64,000 bases of DNA from Pontibacter ruber (GTDB lineage: Bacteria; Bacteroidota; Bacteroidia; Cytophagales; Hymenobacteraceae): assembly GCF_023630205.1 (NCBI RefSeq), contig NZ_JALPRR010000004.1, positions 1 through 64,000 on the forward strand, read 5' to 3'. The notes below the pieces were generated by a model that did not search any database, was not told the DNA's origin, and saw nothing but the letters and a program-made list of their open reading frames with translations. Each line of letters begins with the position of its first letter. Position 1 is the first letter of the stretch. This document shows, one piece after another, positions 28,801 to 37,330 of this stretch. A program made the translations under genes and the position numbers.

Positions 28801-30009
28801 GGGTCTTGTCTCAAACTGATCGCGGTACGGATCGCCTTCGCCTAAGTCCATGTAGGCTACCATGTTGCGCAGGTTCTCGGTTGAGCGGTTGTTGTTGGTA
28901 ACATACAGCTCCAGGCGGCGAATCACGATACCTGAGTTGACAAGGGGCAGGTTCTTGAGTGTGTTGTCATACCGCCCACGGAAAAACTGCGACAGGAAGT
29001 AATGCCGATCGCGGTCGTATTGATCAACCCGTATCTCAAAAGGCTTGTTCTGGGCTCCGTTCTGGATGATCACCTCATCGTTACGGCCGCGCACCGTAGA
29101 GGCAATGGCAGTAACGCCCAACCGCCCGAACTGCATTTGCGTTTTGATACCGAACAGGTTCTGGGCACCCGTGATCAGGGAGTTGTTGAGCGGGAGACTC
29201 ACGTTACCGGCTTCTACTTTCCGTATGATCTCTTCCTCGTAGCCGGTATAATCCAGCTTCATGTTGTTCTCAAACTCGAAGTTGGCGTTGTTGTCCCAGT
29301 TAAAGTTAAGGCGCATTTTCTCGCCTATTTTGCCCACCAGGTTAAGCGATATGTTCTGGTCGAAATCAAAATCGCCGGTACGCTGCTGCCGCAGCGGTAT
29401 GGTTGGGTTCTGGTTGCGGTTAAAGCGTGCGCCAAATTTCAGCGATACGTTACCATTCGGCTGTATATCGACATAGTTGCCGCCAAATATCCGGTCGAAT
29501 GCAGGGCTGAGGTAGATCTTTGGAACCAGGCGGCGGCTGCTCAGGGCATTTTCGCCGTCCAGGCCGGCCGACTTGCTACGCCAGTATTCGCGGATGGCCT
29601 GCCGTTGCTGCCACTCCGAGTACTCCTGCAGCGTCATGGACGAAGGCATGCGGTAGTTCAGATCGCCGATGGTCTCAGTAATATTGTATTGTTGCAGGCT
29701 GTCGTCCAGTTCCATTTTCATCTCCACGTTGCCGGGCTGGCCCAGCAGCAGGGGAGAGGAGTTTGGGCGTGTGCTGAACGGGCTGCCGCGGCGGTCCCGG
29801 GGGGTAAAGGTAGGGCGGCGGCTTGGCAGGTATTTCTGGAGTTTGGTAGAGTCTGTTTTGACCGTATCCTGTAATAGTAAATTTTGAAGAATAGCATACT
29901 TAAATCCGTTGCGCGAACGCATCTCTTCTGCCTGCGACCACCAAGCCAGCAAAGAGAAAACGGCAACCGATGCTAGAAGCAGGCTGTTCTTTTTATATTT
30001 CCAGACCAA
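22870..30009 (-). CDS. sprA: T9SS translocon / gliding motility protein SprA
   Basis: A 2379-residue outer-membrane protein of the SprA/Sov family, the very large beta-barrel through which T9SS cargo crosses the outer membrane; in known systems PorV and a plug protein bind it laterally. An N-terminal hydrophobic segment (about 8-24) acts as signal. Long stretches of alternating strands fill the rest, with the family's size. No ATG is available near the signal: the frame opens with a TTG 12 bases after the ruvA stop, which I take as the start. The AAGTATA motif is absent from the first two thirds of the gene. Confidence 0.95.
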   Translation of the reverse strand: MVWKYKKNSLLLASVAVFSLLAWWSQAEEMRSRNGFKYAILQNLLLQDTVKTDSTKLQKYLPSRRPTFTPRDRRGSPFSTRPNSSPLLLGQPGNVEMKMELDDSLQQYNITETIGDLNYRMPSSMTLQEYSEWQQRQAIREYWRSKSAGLDGENALSSRRLVPKIYLSPAFDRIFGGNYVDIQPNGNVSLKFGARFNRNQNPTIPLRQQRTGDFDFDQNISLNLVGKIGEKMRLNFNWDNNANFEFENNMKLDYTGYEEEIIRKVEAGNVSLPLNNSLITGAQNLFGIKTQMQFGRLGVTAIASTVRGRNDEVIIQNGAQNKPFEIRVDQYDRDRHYFLSQFFRGRYDNTLKNLPLVNSGIVIRRLELYVTNNNRSTENLRNMVAYMDLGEGDPYRDQFETRPNAPASNDANQLYRSVSNLRDNNTVDNSLVGLGLQKGIDFEHVRARRLDPREYKFNPQLGHISLNTALLPDQVLGVAFEYTYNGKTYKVGELMEDYQNLRDEQVIHMKLLKATNPSLEYPTWDLMMKNVYSLDATQVNRENFQLQIIYKDDETGVDITSLRESSPIQNIPLIEVLNLDNVNTNNDKPRDGNFDFLPGITIDPETGRIFFPEVEPFGTYLRGKIGDRPDLIEKYVFQELYELTQTDAQQNTSKAKFFIKGRFQATSTDEIMLPGFRIAEGSVAVYSGGTRLEEGTDYQVFYDLGRIKILNPSYISSASDLRVTYEKAELLNIQPRSLLGARFDYRLTDDINLGGTVLHLNERPYINRATIGEEPTNNTIYGLDINLTKESRFLTKLTDRIPLIQTKAPSSVTFSGEFAQLVPSASKLPANEDGTSYVDDFEGAETPYSLGGFNNTSWRLAATPAPLVPGTGLSYSYNRAKLAWYTIDQIFYRDSDNLQPQNITKEELNNHYVRGIRRNEVFPGRDPEVANAFEYTFDLAYYPRDRGQYNFNPNLDAQGKLLGDPRKNWGGISRDITFDTDFDNANIEYMEFWLMDPFISGPNGRKDEFGNEITSNEGGELVLNLGSVSEDILKDNRYSFENGLPTSPDDPQNLVRTDWGRVTTQQFLTDAFTGVTGARQLQDIGLDGLNDASEREFFQNLPQVAQSDPAADNFLHHLDAFYDQQNAGILARYKNFNGMENNSPEQSRFSNYAFPDKEDLNRDNVISDLEQYYEYKIKLKPGEMNVGQNYIVDRVVQNVNGDEVNWYQFRIPVRQPTSSVGNISGFKSIRFMRMYLTEFADPVVMRFIQFQFVANQWRTYLQPITDGNPCLTCTDDARTFTVSTVNIEENGESTENSIPYVLPPGIERLRDYAATNNRRQNEQSLQLCVEDLKDSFSKAVYKNISLDMLIYKRLKMYLHAQTSDPNTRDDDMEAFVRIGTDYTQNYYEYVVPLKITQPGSTSREAIWRAENEIDISLEEFVNAKVARNKIAGYDNRRPFEVTINGKTIRIVGNPDFSEVQSVMIGLRNPNRPGDDAQPHSVCMWVDELRVTGFKNESGWASNARLNTKLADFANITATGAYTGIGFGGLQQKLAQRARENTALFDVSANVVADKFLPEKLGIKVPLTVQYGTLNSEPQFDPLDKDVPLKESLTRFETDEEKREYKKEVTTRETRKSISLLNVRKERTNPEAKPKLYDVENLSFSYAYAERLFTNIETDRDFTKTYTGGFAYTYTTTPRNYAPFAQSEALKSPYLRLIKDLNVTPLPSRIAFRADLDRRYNETFLQRREPGTGIITTRGIEPTFQKYFFFNRIYDLKWDLSKNLSLDYTATNRAVVDEPDARIDKDIDSLKYKNEVIWDNLKRGGRNTNFNQLVAVNYKLPLDKFPLTDWIGAETRYAATYIWTAGSTALNQDSVFRLGNIAENSTEFSVNGRFDLVKLYNKVKFLKAVNSPAPAAQRRPAPGDTTAQKPQADMKVAKALARFFMMTRSINFTYLENRGTLLPGYLPSTNMFGFDKDFDAPGLPFILGRQYDLDQLYNRANSNGWYTDSSQYLNTPLSSIFTEALTARANLEPFRDFNVQVDARRNKSEIEEIFYRKEFDDFGNISVEDQRQNPINTGSFSTSFFALGTLFESTDRGTSAAFEDFIRNRHDVRNKLTNANAAAGDSGYTLNSQDVLLQSFLYAYQGRNIGDYEAKSSSPFSRLPIPNWRIDYNGLSRLPLFQRWFSQVNLTHAYNASYNITSFTTSLAYDQEPSGFPTNKNEFGQIVPYYIVSQLTVSERLAPLLGINFRTKTNLTGRLEYKMERNLSLNLTNAQVTETNVKDYVVGFGYSTNNFRIPFRIGGERKVLQNELTMRMDLSVRDNQTVQRAVAEDEQGQEYSQNQITNGTRQLQLRPTIDYVLSQRINLQFYVLRTVSDPKISTSFRNSVSEGGVQLRVSLQ

Positions 30010-30021
30010 AAGGGTATATAT

Positions 30022-30618
30022 CTAAGACGATTTCAACGCAAACTTAATCAGTTCTTCTACGCTCAGGTCCCTGCCTTCGCGCTTGATGATAGCATCCAGG
30101 GTCTTTTCTGCCACGTTCTTTGCAAAGCCCAATGTTACTAATGCAGATAACGCTTCAGCACGGTTTGTATTGTATGTAGAAGCAGCTGGTGCTGCCAACG
30201 TATCCGTAGCAAAAGCCTCTTTTTTCATCTTATCCTTCAACTCCAGAATAATACGCTGCGCGGTTTTGGCACCTATACCTTTTACATGTTGTATGGTGCG
30301 CACATCTTCCCGAATAATGGCCTGCTGCACTTCCTCTACCGATAGAGATGACAGGATCATCAGGCCTGTGTTGGGCCCTACCCCGGAAATAGAAATCAAA
30401 TGCAGAAACACCTCTTTCTCTGCTACCGATGTAAAACCATAAAGCGTATGCGCATCCTCTTTGATGTGCAGGTAGGTATGCAACCTGCAACGCTCACCGG
30501 TAGGAAGCGAGGAATAAGTGCTCAGCGAGATCTTGATCTGGTAACCTATGCCATTAACATCGATAATGACATAGGTTGGATCTTTGTAAGCGAGCTTGCC
30601 ATCTATATAGGCTATCAT
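30022..30618 (-). CDS. ruvA: Holliday junction branch-migration protein RuvA
   Basis: A 198-residue DNA-binding protein that recognises four-way junctions and loads the RuvB motor. The N-terminal OB domain (MIAYIDGKLAYKDP) is followed by two helix-hairpin-helix motifs (SISGVGPNTGL near 73-83 and VKGIGAKTAQRI near 109-120) and the small C-terminal RuvB-binding domain. Its ATG directly abuts the stop codon of the malic enzyme gene, which suggests translational coupling. Confidence 0.96.
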   Translation of the reverse strand: MIAYIDGKLAYKDPTYVIIDVNGIGYQIKISLSTYSSLPTGERCRLHTYLHIKEDAHTLYGFTSVAEKEVFLHLISISGVGPNTGLMILSSLSVEEVQQAIIREDVRTIQHVKGIGAKTAQRIILELKDKMKKEAFATDTLAAPAASTYNTNRAEALSALVTLGFAKNVAEKTLDAIIKREGRDLSVEELIKFALKSS

Positions 30619-32892
30619 CTATATATGTTTATTGTTATGGTTTTGAGCATCTACGACAGCAATGGCTACCATGTTTATAATTTCTCTGATGGAGCTGCCA
30701 AGCTGCAGAATGTGAACCGGTTTGCGCATACCCATCAGCACCGGACCGATGGCTTCGGCACCCCCGATTTCCTGTAATACCTTGTAGGCGATGTTGCCGG
30801 ATGTAAGTGTCGGGAAGATCAGGGTATTGGCTCCTTTCTCTGCAAGCTCACTAAATGGATAGTGCTCACGCAACAGGTTTTTATTCAAAGCTGTATTCGC
30901 CTGCATTTCCCCGTCTATCAGCAGGTCAGGGTAACGCTGTTTGGCTTTGCGTACGGCCTCGGCTCCTTTGCTTGGAATATCGCCCTGCACAGAACCAAAG
31001 TTCGAGTAAGAAAGCACTGCCATGCGTGGCTCTGTATCAAAGAAACGTACGGCACGCGCTGTCAGGCCAATGATATCCACCAGCTCGTCGGCAGTCGGGT
31101 TAACGTTTACCGTGGTATCAGCAAAGAAGTATGGCTCTTTCTTGTTCAGGATGATGTACATACCGGCCACCTTGTTTACGCCTTCTTCCACACCGATCAC
31201 CTGTATGGCCGGAAGTATGGTTCTGGAATAGTCGCGTGTAAGACCTGAGATCAGCGCGTCTGCCTGGCCTGTTTCCAGCATCAGGCTGCCAAAATAGATA
31301 CGATCGCGCACCAGGCGACGGCAGTCGAACAGGGTAAGACCCTTGCGCTGGCGCTTTTTGTATAGGACCTGTGCAAACTCTTCGCGCATGGCCTCTTCCT
31401 CAAACGGATCGATGATGCGGGCATCGTGCAGATCAAGGTTAAACTCTTCGATGATCTGGTTGATACGGGCACGGTTACCTAACAGGATCGGGTTGGCAAT
31501 ACGCTGTTCTGCCACTGTCTGAGCAGCTTTCAAAATCTTATAGTGGTCAGCCTCGGCAAACACCACCGTTTTAGGATCTTTCTTCGCCTGGTTCGTGATA
31601 CGCGTCATCAGCTTCTGGTCGATGCCGATGCGTTCCTGCAACTCCTGCTCGTAAGCCTCCCAGTTGGTGATAGGCCGTTTCGCCACGCCGCTTTCTATGG
31701 CAGCAAGGGCCACTGCCGGCGATACAGTCGTAATCAGGCGCGGGTCAAGCGGCTTTGGAATAAGATAGAAGCGGCCAAAGGCAATGGTGTTGTCGCCGTA
31801 AGCTTTGTGCACCAGTTCAGGTACAGGCTCTTTGGCTAGTGTTGCTAATGCATGCACGGCAGCCAGTTTCATGGCTTCGTTTATTTCGGTAGCACGCACA
31901 TCCAGAGCGCCTCTGAATATGTAGGGGAAACCAAGGACGTTGTTTACCTGGTTAGGATGGTCAGAGCGACCGGTTGCCATGATCAGGTCTTCTCTTGTTT
32001 CCATGGCTACTTCATAAGGGATTTCCGGATCAGGGTTGGCCAGCGCAAAAATGATCGGGTTAGGTGCCATCAGCTTTACCAGGTCCGGATGCAGCACGTT
32101 GCCCGCCGAAAGGCCTACAAACACATCGGCTCCTTCCATCGCCTCTGCCAGGGTATTGATCTTGCGCAGGGTAACGAACTGGGCTCTGTAAATGTCCAGG
32201 TCGTCGCGTTCAGGGCGTATGATGCCGTCTTTGTCAAACATCACGATGTTGTCCATTTTTGCACCCAGCGCGACGTACAGTTTGGCACAGGCTATGGCAG
32301 CAGCACCGGCGCCGTTCATTACGATCTGTACTTTGTCTATTCTTTTGCCGGCGAGTTCCAGGGCGTTCAGGAGCGCAGCCGACGAAATAATGGCAGTACC
32401 ATGCTGATCGTCGTGCATGAGCGGAATGTTCATCTGCTCTTTCAGCGCATTCTCGATCTTGAAACTTTCCGGGGCTTTGATATCTTCCAGGTTGATCCCG
32501 CCGAAGGTTGGCTCCAGGGATTTTACAATCCGTATAAACTCCTCCGGGTTAGTGCAGTCGATCTCGATATCGAACACATCAATGCCGGCAAACTTCTTGA
32601 AAAGTACGCCTTTCCCTTCCATTACCGGTTTAGAGGCATCCGGTCCGATATTTCCCAAGCCCAGTACGGCGGTTCCGTTTGAGATAACGCCCACCAGGTT
32701 TCCTTTAGCAGTATATTTGTAAACAGTATCTTTATCAGCAGCAATTTCCTTACATGGTTCGGCTACGCCCGGCGAATAAGCCAATGCCAGATCATGCTGT
32801 GTACTTAGCATTTTAGTAGGCACTACCTCTATCTTTCCTGGTTGCCCCTGCATGTGGTAGTTTAAGGCGTCTTCTTTGTTTACTTTAATCAT
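30619..32892 (-). CDS. maeB: NADP-dependent malic enzyme with phosphotransacetylase-like domain
   Basis: A 757-residue enzyme of the MaeB type: oxidative decarboxylation of malate to pyruvate with NADPH formation. The N-terminal malic domain contains LALAYSPGVAEPC with the catalytic Tyr (about 39), GNIGPDASKPVMEGK and the NAD(P)-binding region near IVMNGAGAAAIAC. The C-terminal third (about 430-757) is a phosphotransacetylase-like domain, which in studied homologues is regulatory and not catalytic. The frame extends 41 codons upstream, but the ATG at 32892 gives the family start MIKVNKEDAL. It is the first gene of the maeB-ruvA-sprA series. Confidence 0.96.
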   Translation of the reverse strand: MIKVNKEDALNYHMQGQPGKIEVVPTKMLSTQHDLALAYSPGVAEPCKEIAADKDTVYKYTAKGNLVGVISNGTAVLGLGNIGPDASKPVMEGKGVLFKKFAGIDVFDIEIDCTNPEEFIRIVKSLEPTFGGINLEDIKAPESFKIENALKEQMNIPLMHDDQHGTAIISSAALLNALELAGKRIDKVQIVMNGAGAAAIACAKLYVALGAKMDNIVMFDKDGIIRPERDDLDIYRAQFVTLRKINTLAEAMEGADVFVGLSAGNVLHPDLVKLMAPNPIIFALANPDPEIPYEVAMETREDLIMATGRSDHPNQVNNVLGFPYIFRGALDVRATEINEAMKLAAVHALATLAKEPVPELVHKAYGDNTIAFGRFYLIPKPLDPRLITTVSPAVALAAIESGVAKRPITNWEAYEQELQERIGIDQKLMTRITNQAKKDPKTVVFAEADHYKILKAAQTVAEQRIANPILLGNRARINQIIEEFNLDLHDARIIDPFEEEAMREEFAQVLYKKRQRKGLTLFDCRRLVRDRIYFGSLMLETGQADALISGLTRDYSRTILPAIQVIGVEEGVNKVAGMYIILNKKEPYFFADTTVNVNPTADELVDIIGLTARAVRFFDTEPRMAVLSYSNFGSVQGDIPSKGAEAVRKAKQRYPDLLIDGEMQANTALNKNLLREHYPFSELAEKGANTLIFPTLTSGNIAYKVLQEIGGAEAIGPVLMGMRKPVHILQLGSSIREIINMVAIAVVDAQNHNNKHI

Positions 32893-33093
32893 GGTATGCG
32901 TTGTTGTTTGTATATAGAGTAGCACTTTCGTAAGATCGGCATTGGGCCAAGTCTGCAAAAATGCAAGATGCCAATTTGAAAATAATTTGTGGTTATTCAA
33001 AGCTACAGCCTTCAAAGATATAAGCTTTGGAGGCTACGTGGCAGATAGTATTTCAATTCCTGAACGGTCTGCTTCCCGACACAACCTGGCGTG

Positions 33094-33136
33094 CATCAAA
33101 AAAGCACCTCCTGGTATAGGAGGTGCTTTTTTGATG
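33094..33136 (-). terminator. Terminator of the tatA-gatA-mltD operon
   Basis: An 18-bp perfect stem (33094-33111 with 33119-33136) and a 7-base loop, with A/T runs on both sides, 13 bases beyond the mltD stop codon. Confidence 0.92.
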
Positions 33137-33149
33137 GCTGCCGAGTACA

Positions 33150-34655
33150 CTAGCTGAGAATCAGCTTCATGCCTGGTTTGATGCTGTTGCCTTTCAGTTT
33201 GTTCAGCTTTTTGATCTGCTCTACTGTAAGCCCGTTATACTTCTGGGAGATGTTCCATAAAGTGTCTCCCGGCTGCACATGGTATACACGCTCTTGTTGT
33301 TCCTTTTCCTTTTTAGGAGCAGGTTGCTTAAGTGTAGCTTTTACCGGCTTCTCTGCTACTGGCTCTGCTGAGGCTAGTAGTTTGTTTTCATTAACAGGTT
33401 GCAGCACGGTTAATTTTTGGTTGGCTGTGATGTAGGAGCCACTCAGGTTATTCCATTCTTTTAGCTGCTCTACAGTTACATTGTGCTGGGTAGCGATGCG
33501 CATCAGATTGTCGCCACGCTTAACAATGTATGTCTTTTTCTCTAAGCTATCCTTTGCAGTTGAAGCAAACAGCGGTTGTGCTTCAATGGGTGCTAACTCT
33601 TTTACTGGCTTTGGTGCCGGTGGAGCAGGGGCTGCAGCCAGAAGAATGCAGCTTCGGTCTTCGGCTTTAGCAAGTAAGGCACTGCTTTGCGCCGGTATGC
33701 GAAGCTTGTAATTGCGTAAGTGCTCCGGAAGTTCCTTCTTTTTTATTTCTGGATTCATCGCGAGCAGTTGCTCCGGGGCTATGTGCAACTCTTGCGCCAG
33801 TTTCGTCAGATCTACTGCCTGGTCTTTGATCTCCAGAATATGGGTATCATGCGCGTAAAGTATAGAATCAGAGAAAATGTTATGATCCGGCGCATACTTC
33901 ATGGCGTAGATCACGGCAGTCATGGAAGGTACATAGCTGCGGGTTTCTTTTGGCAAGTATGGGAAGATCTCCCAGAAGGTTTTCGTGCCACCTCCGGCGC
34001 GGCGAATTGCTTTGTTTACGTTGCCCTGGCCACAATTGTATGCTGCCATTGCCAGTTCCCAATCGCCATAAGTGCGGTACAGGCGGCCCAGGAAGCGCAT
34101 GGCGGCATCCGTGGATTTCTCCGGGTCCATGCGCTCATCGATGTACTGGTTGGCATCCAGGCCGTATTCTTTGCCGGTAGATTTGATAAACTGCCACAAG
34201 CCGACAGCACCCGCCCACGAAGCTGCCTTTGGATTAAGCCCTGACTCTACGATGGAGAGGTACTTGATATCCTGCGGCATGTTATACTTCTTCAGGTACT
34301 TTTCATAGATCGGGAAGTATACATTCTCGCGCGTAATCATGGTGCGGGTATACTTCCTGTTGCGAACTGTGAAGTAGTCGATGTGGCTTCTTACAAACTT
34401 GTTGAAGGTAAGAGGAATGTCAGATTCGATACAGCTCAGCCTGTCCTGAATTACCTCATCCGGTTCGTAGGGAATGTATTCCACCAGCAAGGCCAGCTCC
34501 TCCGGGGAGAGAAGTGTAGTATCCAGTTTTGGCTTCAGAGAGTCCTCTGCAATGGTGTTTTCAAGCTTCAGGCCATAAACAGAGGCATGGGCAAAGGAAG
34601 TCCACATGCAACCAACTACAGCCGCAAGTACTGTTAAGAATCTGGCGTAAATCAT
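33150..34655 (-). CDS. mltD: Membrane-bound lytic murein transglycosylase MltD-like, two LysM domains
   Basis: A 501-residue exported enzyme that cleaves peptidoglycan between MurNAc and GlcNAc. The signal peptide covers about residues 1-24. The SLT domain has the catalytic Glu in SIVESGLNP (E137), then GAVGLWQFIKSTG and the AAYNCGQGNV segment. Two LysM repeats for glycan binding lie at about 377-420 (YIVKRGDNLMRIA) and 457-501 (YHVQPGDTLWNIS), joined by a Lys/Pro-rich linker. It starts 6 bases after gatA and closes the operon. Confidence 0.95.
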   Translation of the reverse strand: MIYARFLTVLAAVVGCMWTSFAHASVYGLKLENTIAEDSLKPKLDTTLLSPEELALLVEYIPYEPDEVIQDRLSCIESDIPLTFNKFVRSHIDYFTVRNRKYTRTMITRENVYFPIYEKYLKKYNMPQDIKYLSIVESGLNPKAASWAGAVGLWQFIKSTGKEYGLDANQYIDERMDPEKSTDAAMRFLGRLYRTYGDWELAMAAYNCGQGNVNKAIRRAGGGTKTFWEIFPYLPKETRSYVPSMTAVIYAMKYAPDHNIFSDSILYAHDTHILEIKDQAVDLTKLAQELHIAPEQLLAMNPEIKKKELPEHLRNYKLRIPAQSSALLAKAEDRSCILLAAAPAPPAPKPVKELAPIEAQPLFASTAKDSLEKKTYIVKRGDNLMRIATQHNVTVEQLKEWNNLSGSYITANQKLTVLQPVNENKLLASAEPVAEKPVKATLKQPAPKKEKEQQERVYHVQPGDTLWNISQKYNGLTVEQIKKLNKLKGNSIKPGMKLILS

Positions 34656-34661
34656 TTTTAT

Positions 34662-36098
34662 CTATGCTTCGACGGTTATCTTATCCAAGATATAATTCGA
34701 GAAAGCAAGCAGCTGCGGCTCCTCGAATGAGCGGGTCATAAGTTGTAACCCGATGGAAAGGCCGTTGGCATCGCGACCAACCGGAATAGAAATGGCTGGA
34801 ACACCTGCAAGAGAGGCCTGAACCGTAAAGATATCGGCCAAATACATGGCCAACGGATTCGCTGTATTCTCCCCAAGCTTAAAGGCTGTAGTAGGAGCTG
34901 TAGGCAAGATAAGGAAATCGTAGGAGCGAAGCAACTCATCGGTCTTTTCCTTGATCAGTCTTCGTACTCGCTGCGCTTTGGTATAGTAAGCGTCATAATA
35001 GTCGGCACTTAGCACGAAAGTGCCCAGCATGATTCGGCGCTGTACTTCCGGGCCGAAGCCTTCGGAACGTGTCTTTTTGTACAAAGAGGTTAGGTCAGTC
35101 GCGTTTTCGCTGCGGTAGCCATACTTTACACCGTCGTAGCGACCCAGGTTAGAGCTCGCTTCTGCTGTAGTAAGGATGTAGTAGGTAGGTACCATGTAAT
35201 CCAGGTATGGGAAATCCACAGCTTCTACCTGATGGCCAGCCTCCATGAGCATATCTTTTACGGCCAGTATGCTGTCTTTTACTTCGGCATCCAGGCCTTC
35301 GCTTTCAAAGCAGTCGCGGATATAGCCGATTTTATACTTCTTGTCCGTTGCCAGAAGCTCGCTGTAGGCAGGTACTTCACGCTGGCTCACGGTGCTGTCG
35401 TAGTCGTCTTTGCCGGCAATTACCTCCAATAGCAAGGCAGCATCGGTTACGTTCTTTGTAATAAGACCGATCTGGTCGAAAGACGAAGCATAGGCAATAA
35501 GGCCGTAGCGCGAGATGCGGGAATACGTAGGCTTTAGCCCCACCACACCGCAGAAGGAAGCAGGCTGACGCACAGAGCCCCCGGTATCGGAACCTATAGA
35601 AGCCAAGCACAGATCTGCCTGTACGGCTACAGCCGAGCCACCCGAAGAACCACCCGGAACACGGGATGTATCATCGGCATTCAGCACCGGGCCAAAAGAT
35701 GAATTCTCGTTAGAGGCACCCATTGCAAACTCATCGCAGTTCTGGCGGCCAATGATGATGGCATCCTCAGCTAGCAGGCGCCTAACAGCTGTTGCTGTAT
35801 AAAGCGACTTAAAGCCATTCAAGATCTGGCTGGAAGCCTGGAGGCTATGCCCTTTATAGGCCAGCACGTCTTTGATGCCAATGACCATACCTGCCAACTT
35901 ACCGGCGGTACCATTTGCTAGCTTTTGGTCAATGATAGCTGCCTGAGCAAAAGCTCCCTCCTCAAAAACTTCCAGAAAAGCATTAAGCTCAGCCTTTGCC
36001 TTAATGTTGTGGAGGTAATGCTCTACCAATTGCTTGCACGTAACCTGCCCATTAGACAGGTCTGTGCGGATGTCTCGTAACGAATTATACTGTTTCAA
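34662..36098 (-). CDS. gatA: Asp-tRNA(Asn)/Glu-tRNA(Gln) amidotransferase subunit A
   Basis: A 478-residue amidase-signature protein, the glutaminase part of the GatCAB complex that converts mischarged Glu-tRNA(Gln) and Asp-tRNA(Asn). The Ser-cisSer-Lys triad is visible as K76 (GIKDV), S151 (GGSSGGS) and S175 (DTGGSVRQPA). No ATG fits the N-terminus: the frame opens with a TTG one base after the tatA stop, giving MKQYNSLRDI, which matches homologous starts. gatB and gatC are not in this window. Confidence 0.95.
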   Translation of the reverse strand: MKQYNSLRDIRTDLSNGQVTCKQLVEHYLHNIKAKAELNAFLEVFEEGAFAQAAIIDQKLANGTAGKLAGMVIGIKDVLAYKGHSLQASSQILNGFKSLYTATAVRRLLAEDAIIIGRQNCDEFAMGASNENSSFGPVLNADDTSRVPGGSSGGSAVAVQADLCLASIGSDTGGSVRQPASFCGVVGLKPTYSRISRYGLIAYASSFDQIGLITKNVTDAALLLEVIAGKDDYDSTVSQREVPAYSELLATDKKYKIGYIRDCFESEGLDAEVKDSILAVKDMLMEAGHQVEAVDFPYLDYMVPTYYILTTAEASSNLGRYDGVKYGYRSENATDLTSLYKKTRSEGFGPEVQRRIMLGTFVLSADYYDAYYTKAQRVRRLIKEKTDELLRSYDFLILPTAPTTAFKLGENTANPLAMYLADIFTVQASLAGVPAISIPVGRDANGLSIGLQLMTRSFEEPQLLAFSNYILDKITVEA

Positions 36099-36099
36099 A

Positions 36100-36312
36100 C
36101 TATTTTGGCTTGTTCCCGTCCTCGATAGAACGTTCTATTTCGCTTTTAATTTCGTTGGTCGCGTCTTTGAATTCACGGATTCCGCGGCCAAAGCTGCGGG
36201 CTATACCCGGAATTTTATCTGCTCCAAACAATAACAGGACTGCTGTGAAAATGACCAGCAGTTCTCCGCCTCCCAGGTCACCCAGAAAGAGGAGAACAGT
36301 CTCTAAAAGCAT
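36100..36312 (-). CDS. tatA: Twin-arginine translocase TatA/TatE family subunit
   Basis: A 70-residue protein: one N-terminal membrane helix (about 15-30), the FGADKIPGIARSFGRG hinge and an amphipathic helix, then a charged tail. It forms the pore part of the Tat system for folded proteins. It is the second of two tandem copies, 32 bases downstream of the other, and its stop is one base before the gatA TTG. Confidence 0.92.
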   Translation of the reverse strand: MLLETVLLFLGDLGGGELLVIFTAVLLLFGADKIPGIARSFGRGIREFKDATNEIKSEIERSIEDGNKPK

Positions 36313-36344
36313 ATACTCAGACTAAAAAATGCTTAATAGCAGAA

Positions 36345-36557
36345 TTACTTAGTGCGATTATCTTCTTTTACGGAAGTTTCGATGTCGCTTTTGATCTCTT
36401 TGGTGGCGTCTTTGAACTCACGTATGCCACGACCCAGGCCTTTTGCCAGTTCCGGGATACGCTTTGCTCCGAACAACAACAGGATAGCAAACAAAATAAG
36501 GATTACCTCTGTGCCGCCCAAGCCTCCAATAAATGCAAAAATGTTGGTGGTTACCAT
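36345..36557 (-). CDS. tatA: Twin-arginine translocase TatA/TatE family subunit
   Basis: A 70-residue TatA protein with one membrane helix (about 14-30), the [16 protein letters not shown] hinge and a charged tail. It is close to its neighbour in sequence, so the two arose by tandem duplication. tatC is not in the window. A TATTTTTG box lies 29 bases before the ATG. Confidence 0.93.
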   Translation of the reverse strand: MVTTNIFAFIGGLGGTEVILILFAILLLFGAKRIPELAKGLGRGIREFKDATKEIKSDIETSVKEDNRTK

Positions 36558-36585
36558 AGTCTTAAAAGTTAAGAATTAATTGTTG

Positions 36586-36593
36586 CAAAAATA
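36586..36593 (-). promoter_or_regulatory. -7 element upstream of the tatA pair
   Basis: The minus strand reads TATTTTTG (TAnnTTTG) 29 bases before the first tatA. The nearest TTG is only 12 bases further upstream, shorter than the usual 17-23, so only the -7 box is supported. Confidence 0.4.
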
Positions 36594-37211
36594 AAGTTAT
36601 TATTTCAAATAAACCCACTATTGATGACATTAGTTTAACTGGCTTCCATTCTGTTAGCAGCAAAGCTGTCTGCATCATCTAGCTGCCGAGACATACGATG
36701 CCAATACTGTTTTGGACTTAGAGCAAAGCTAAACTTTGACCACTCAAGTTTCGGGTAACTATAAGTCCCCTTTAACCGTATTCACATAAAAGCAGTTCCT
36801 CCGGCGCCGTAATCCGGCGCTGAACTAAAAACAAAATCTCTTCTCGCTTCTGGCACCTTAAGCAGTGTGCTCAGCTATCTTTTCCCAATTTGGAAAATTG
36901 TTGTTCCCAAAGTAGGATGATTACAAATCTTTCAAAATAGATATCTATTGATTATCAATCGTTTAAGATTTGATGACTTTTTGGCCCGTAAGTTGTTAAT
37001 AAGGAAAGAGAGCGCGACAGAGTGCTTGACAAGAGGCGACAAAAAAATAATTTTCCTGAGTTCTGGAAAAAAATATGGTTGCTTAACTAAAACAGTATTG
37101 CAGAATTAGTCTGCAGGTTGTATATTAGAATGACTATTTAAAGCGGGCTTATAATAACAGGGCCTGCACCCAAATAAAAGTAATTAAGTTTGTTTTCATA
37201 GCTTGGAAAGG
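36594..37211. other. Long non-coding gap, possible ncRNA region
   Basis: About 620 AT-rich bases lie between the divergently placed tatA start and a plus-strand terminator. I find no reading frame that looks like a protein. Because the terminator at 37212 faces right and no plus-strand gene precedes it, an untranslated plus-strand RNA may end there. A TAAGTTTG box at 37185-37192 is too close to be its promoter. Confidence 0.4.
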
Positions 37212-37237
37212 CACCCTGCTTTGTAGGGTGTTTTTTT
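37212..37237 (+). terminator. Orphan rightward Rho-independent terminator
   Basis: CACCCT (37212-37217) pairs with AGGGTG (37225-37230) around a 7-base loop, followed directly by seven T. No plus-strand gene lies upstream in the gap. Confidence 0.75.
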
Positions 37238-37291
37238 CTTTTATAGCCCTTGCTAAAGTATAAGCTTCTTGGAATTAACTTTTCTGTAGGA

Positions 37292-37322
37292 GCTAAAGAA
37301 CGCTCGAAGAACGTTCTTTAGC
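37292..37322 (-). terminator. Hairpin beyond the EnvC-like gene
   Basis: GCTAAAGAACG (37292-37302) pairs perfectly with its complement at 37312-37322. It lies 8 bases beyond the stop of the leftward EnvC-like gene. It lacks a clear U-run on that strand, so it may stabilise the 3' end and may not terminate. Confidence 0.55.
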
Positions 37323-37330
37323 AGTAAATG

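Noticed and set aside
29002-29874. 290-codon plus-strand frame antisense to sprA
   Set aside because: No family features, low-complexity composition, and complete overlap with a certain gene.
37185-37192. TAAGTTTG box as promoter of an RNA ending at 37212
   Set aside because: The resulting transcript would be under 40 bases, mostly hairpin, and no -33 box is present.
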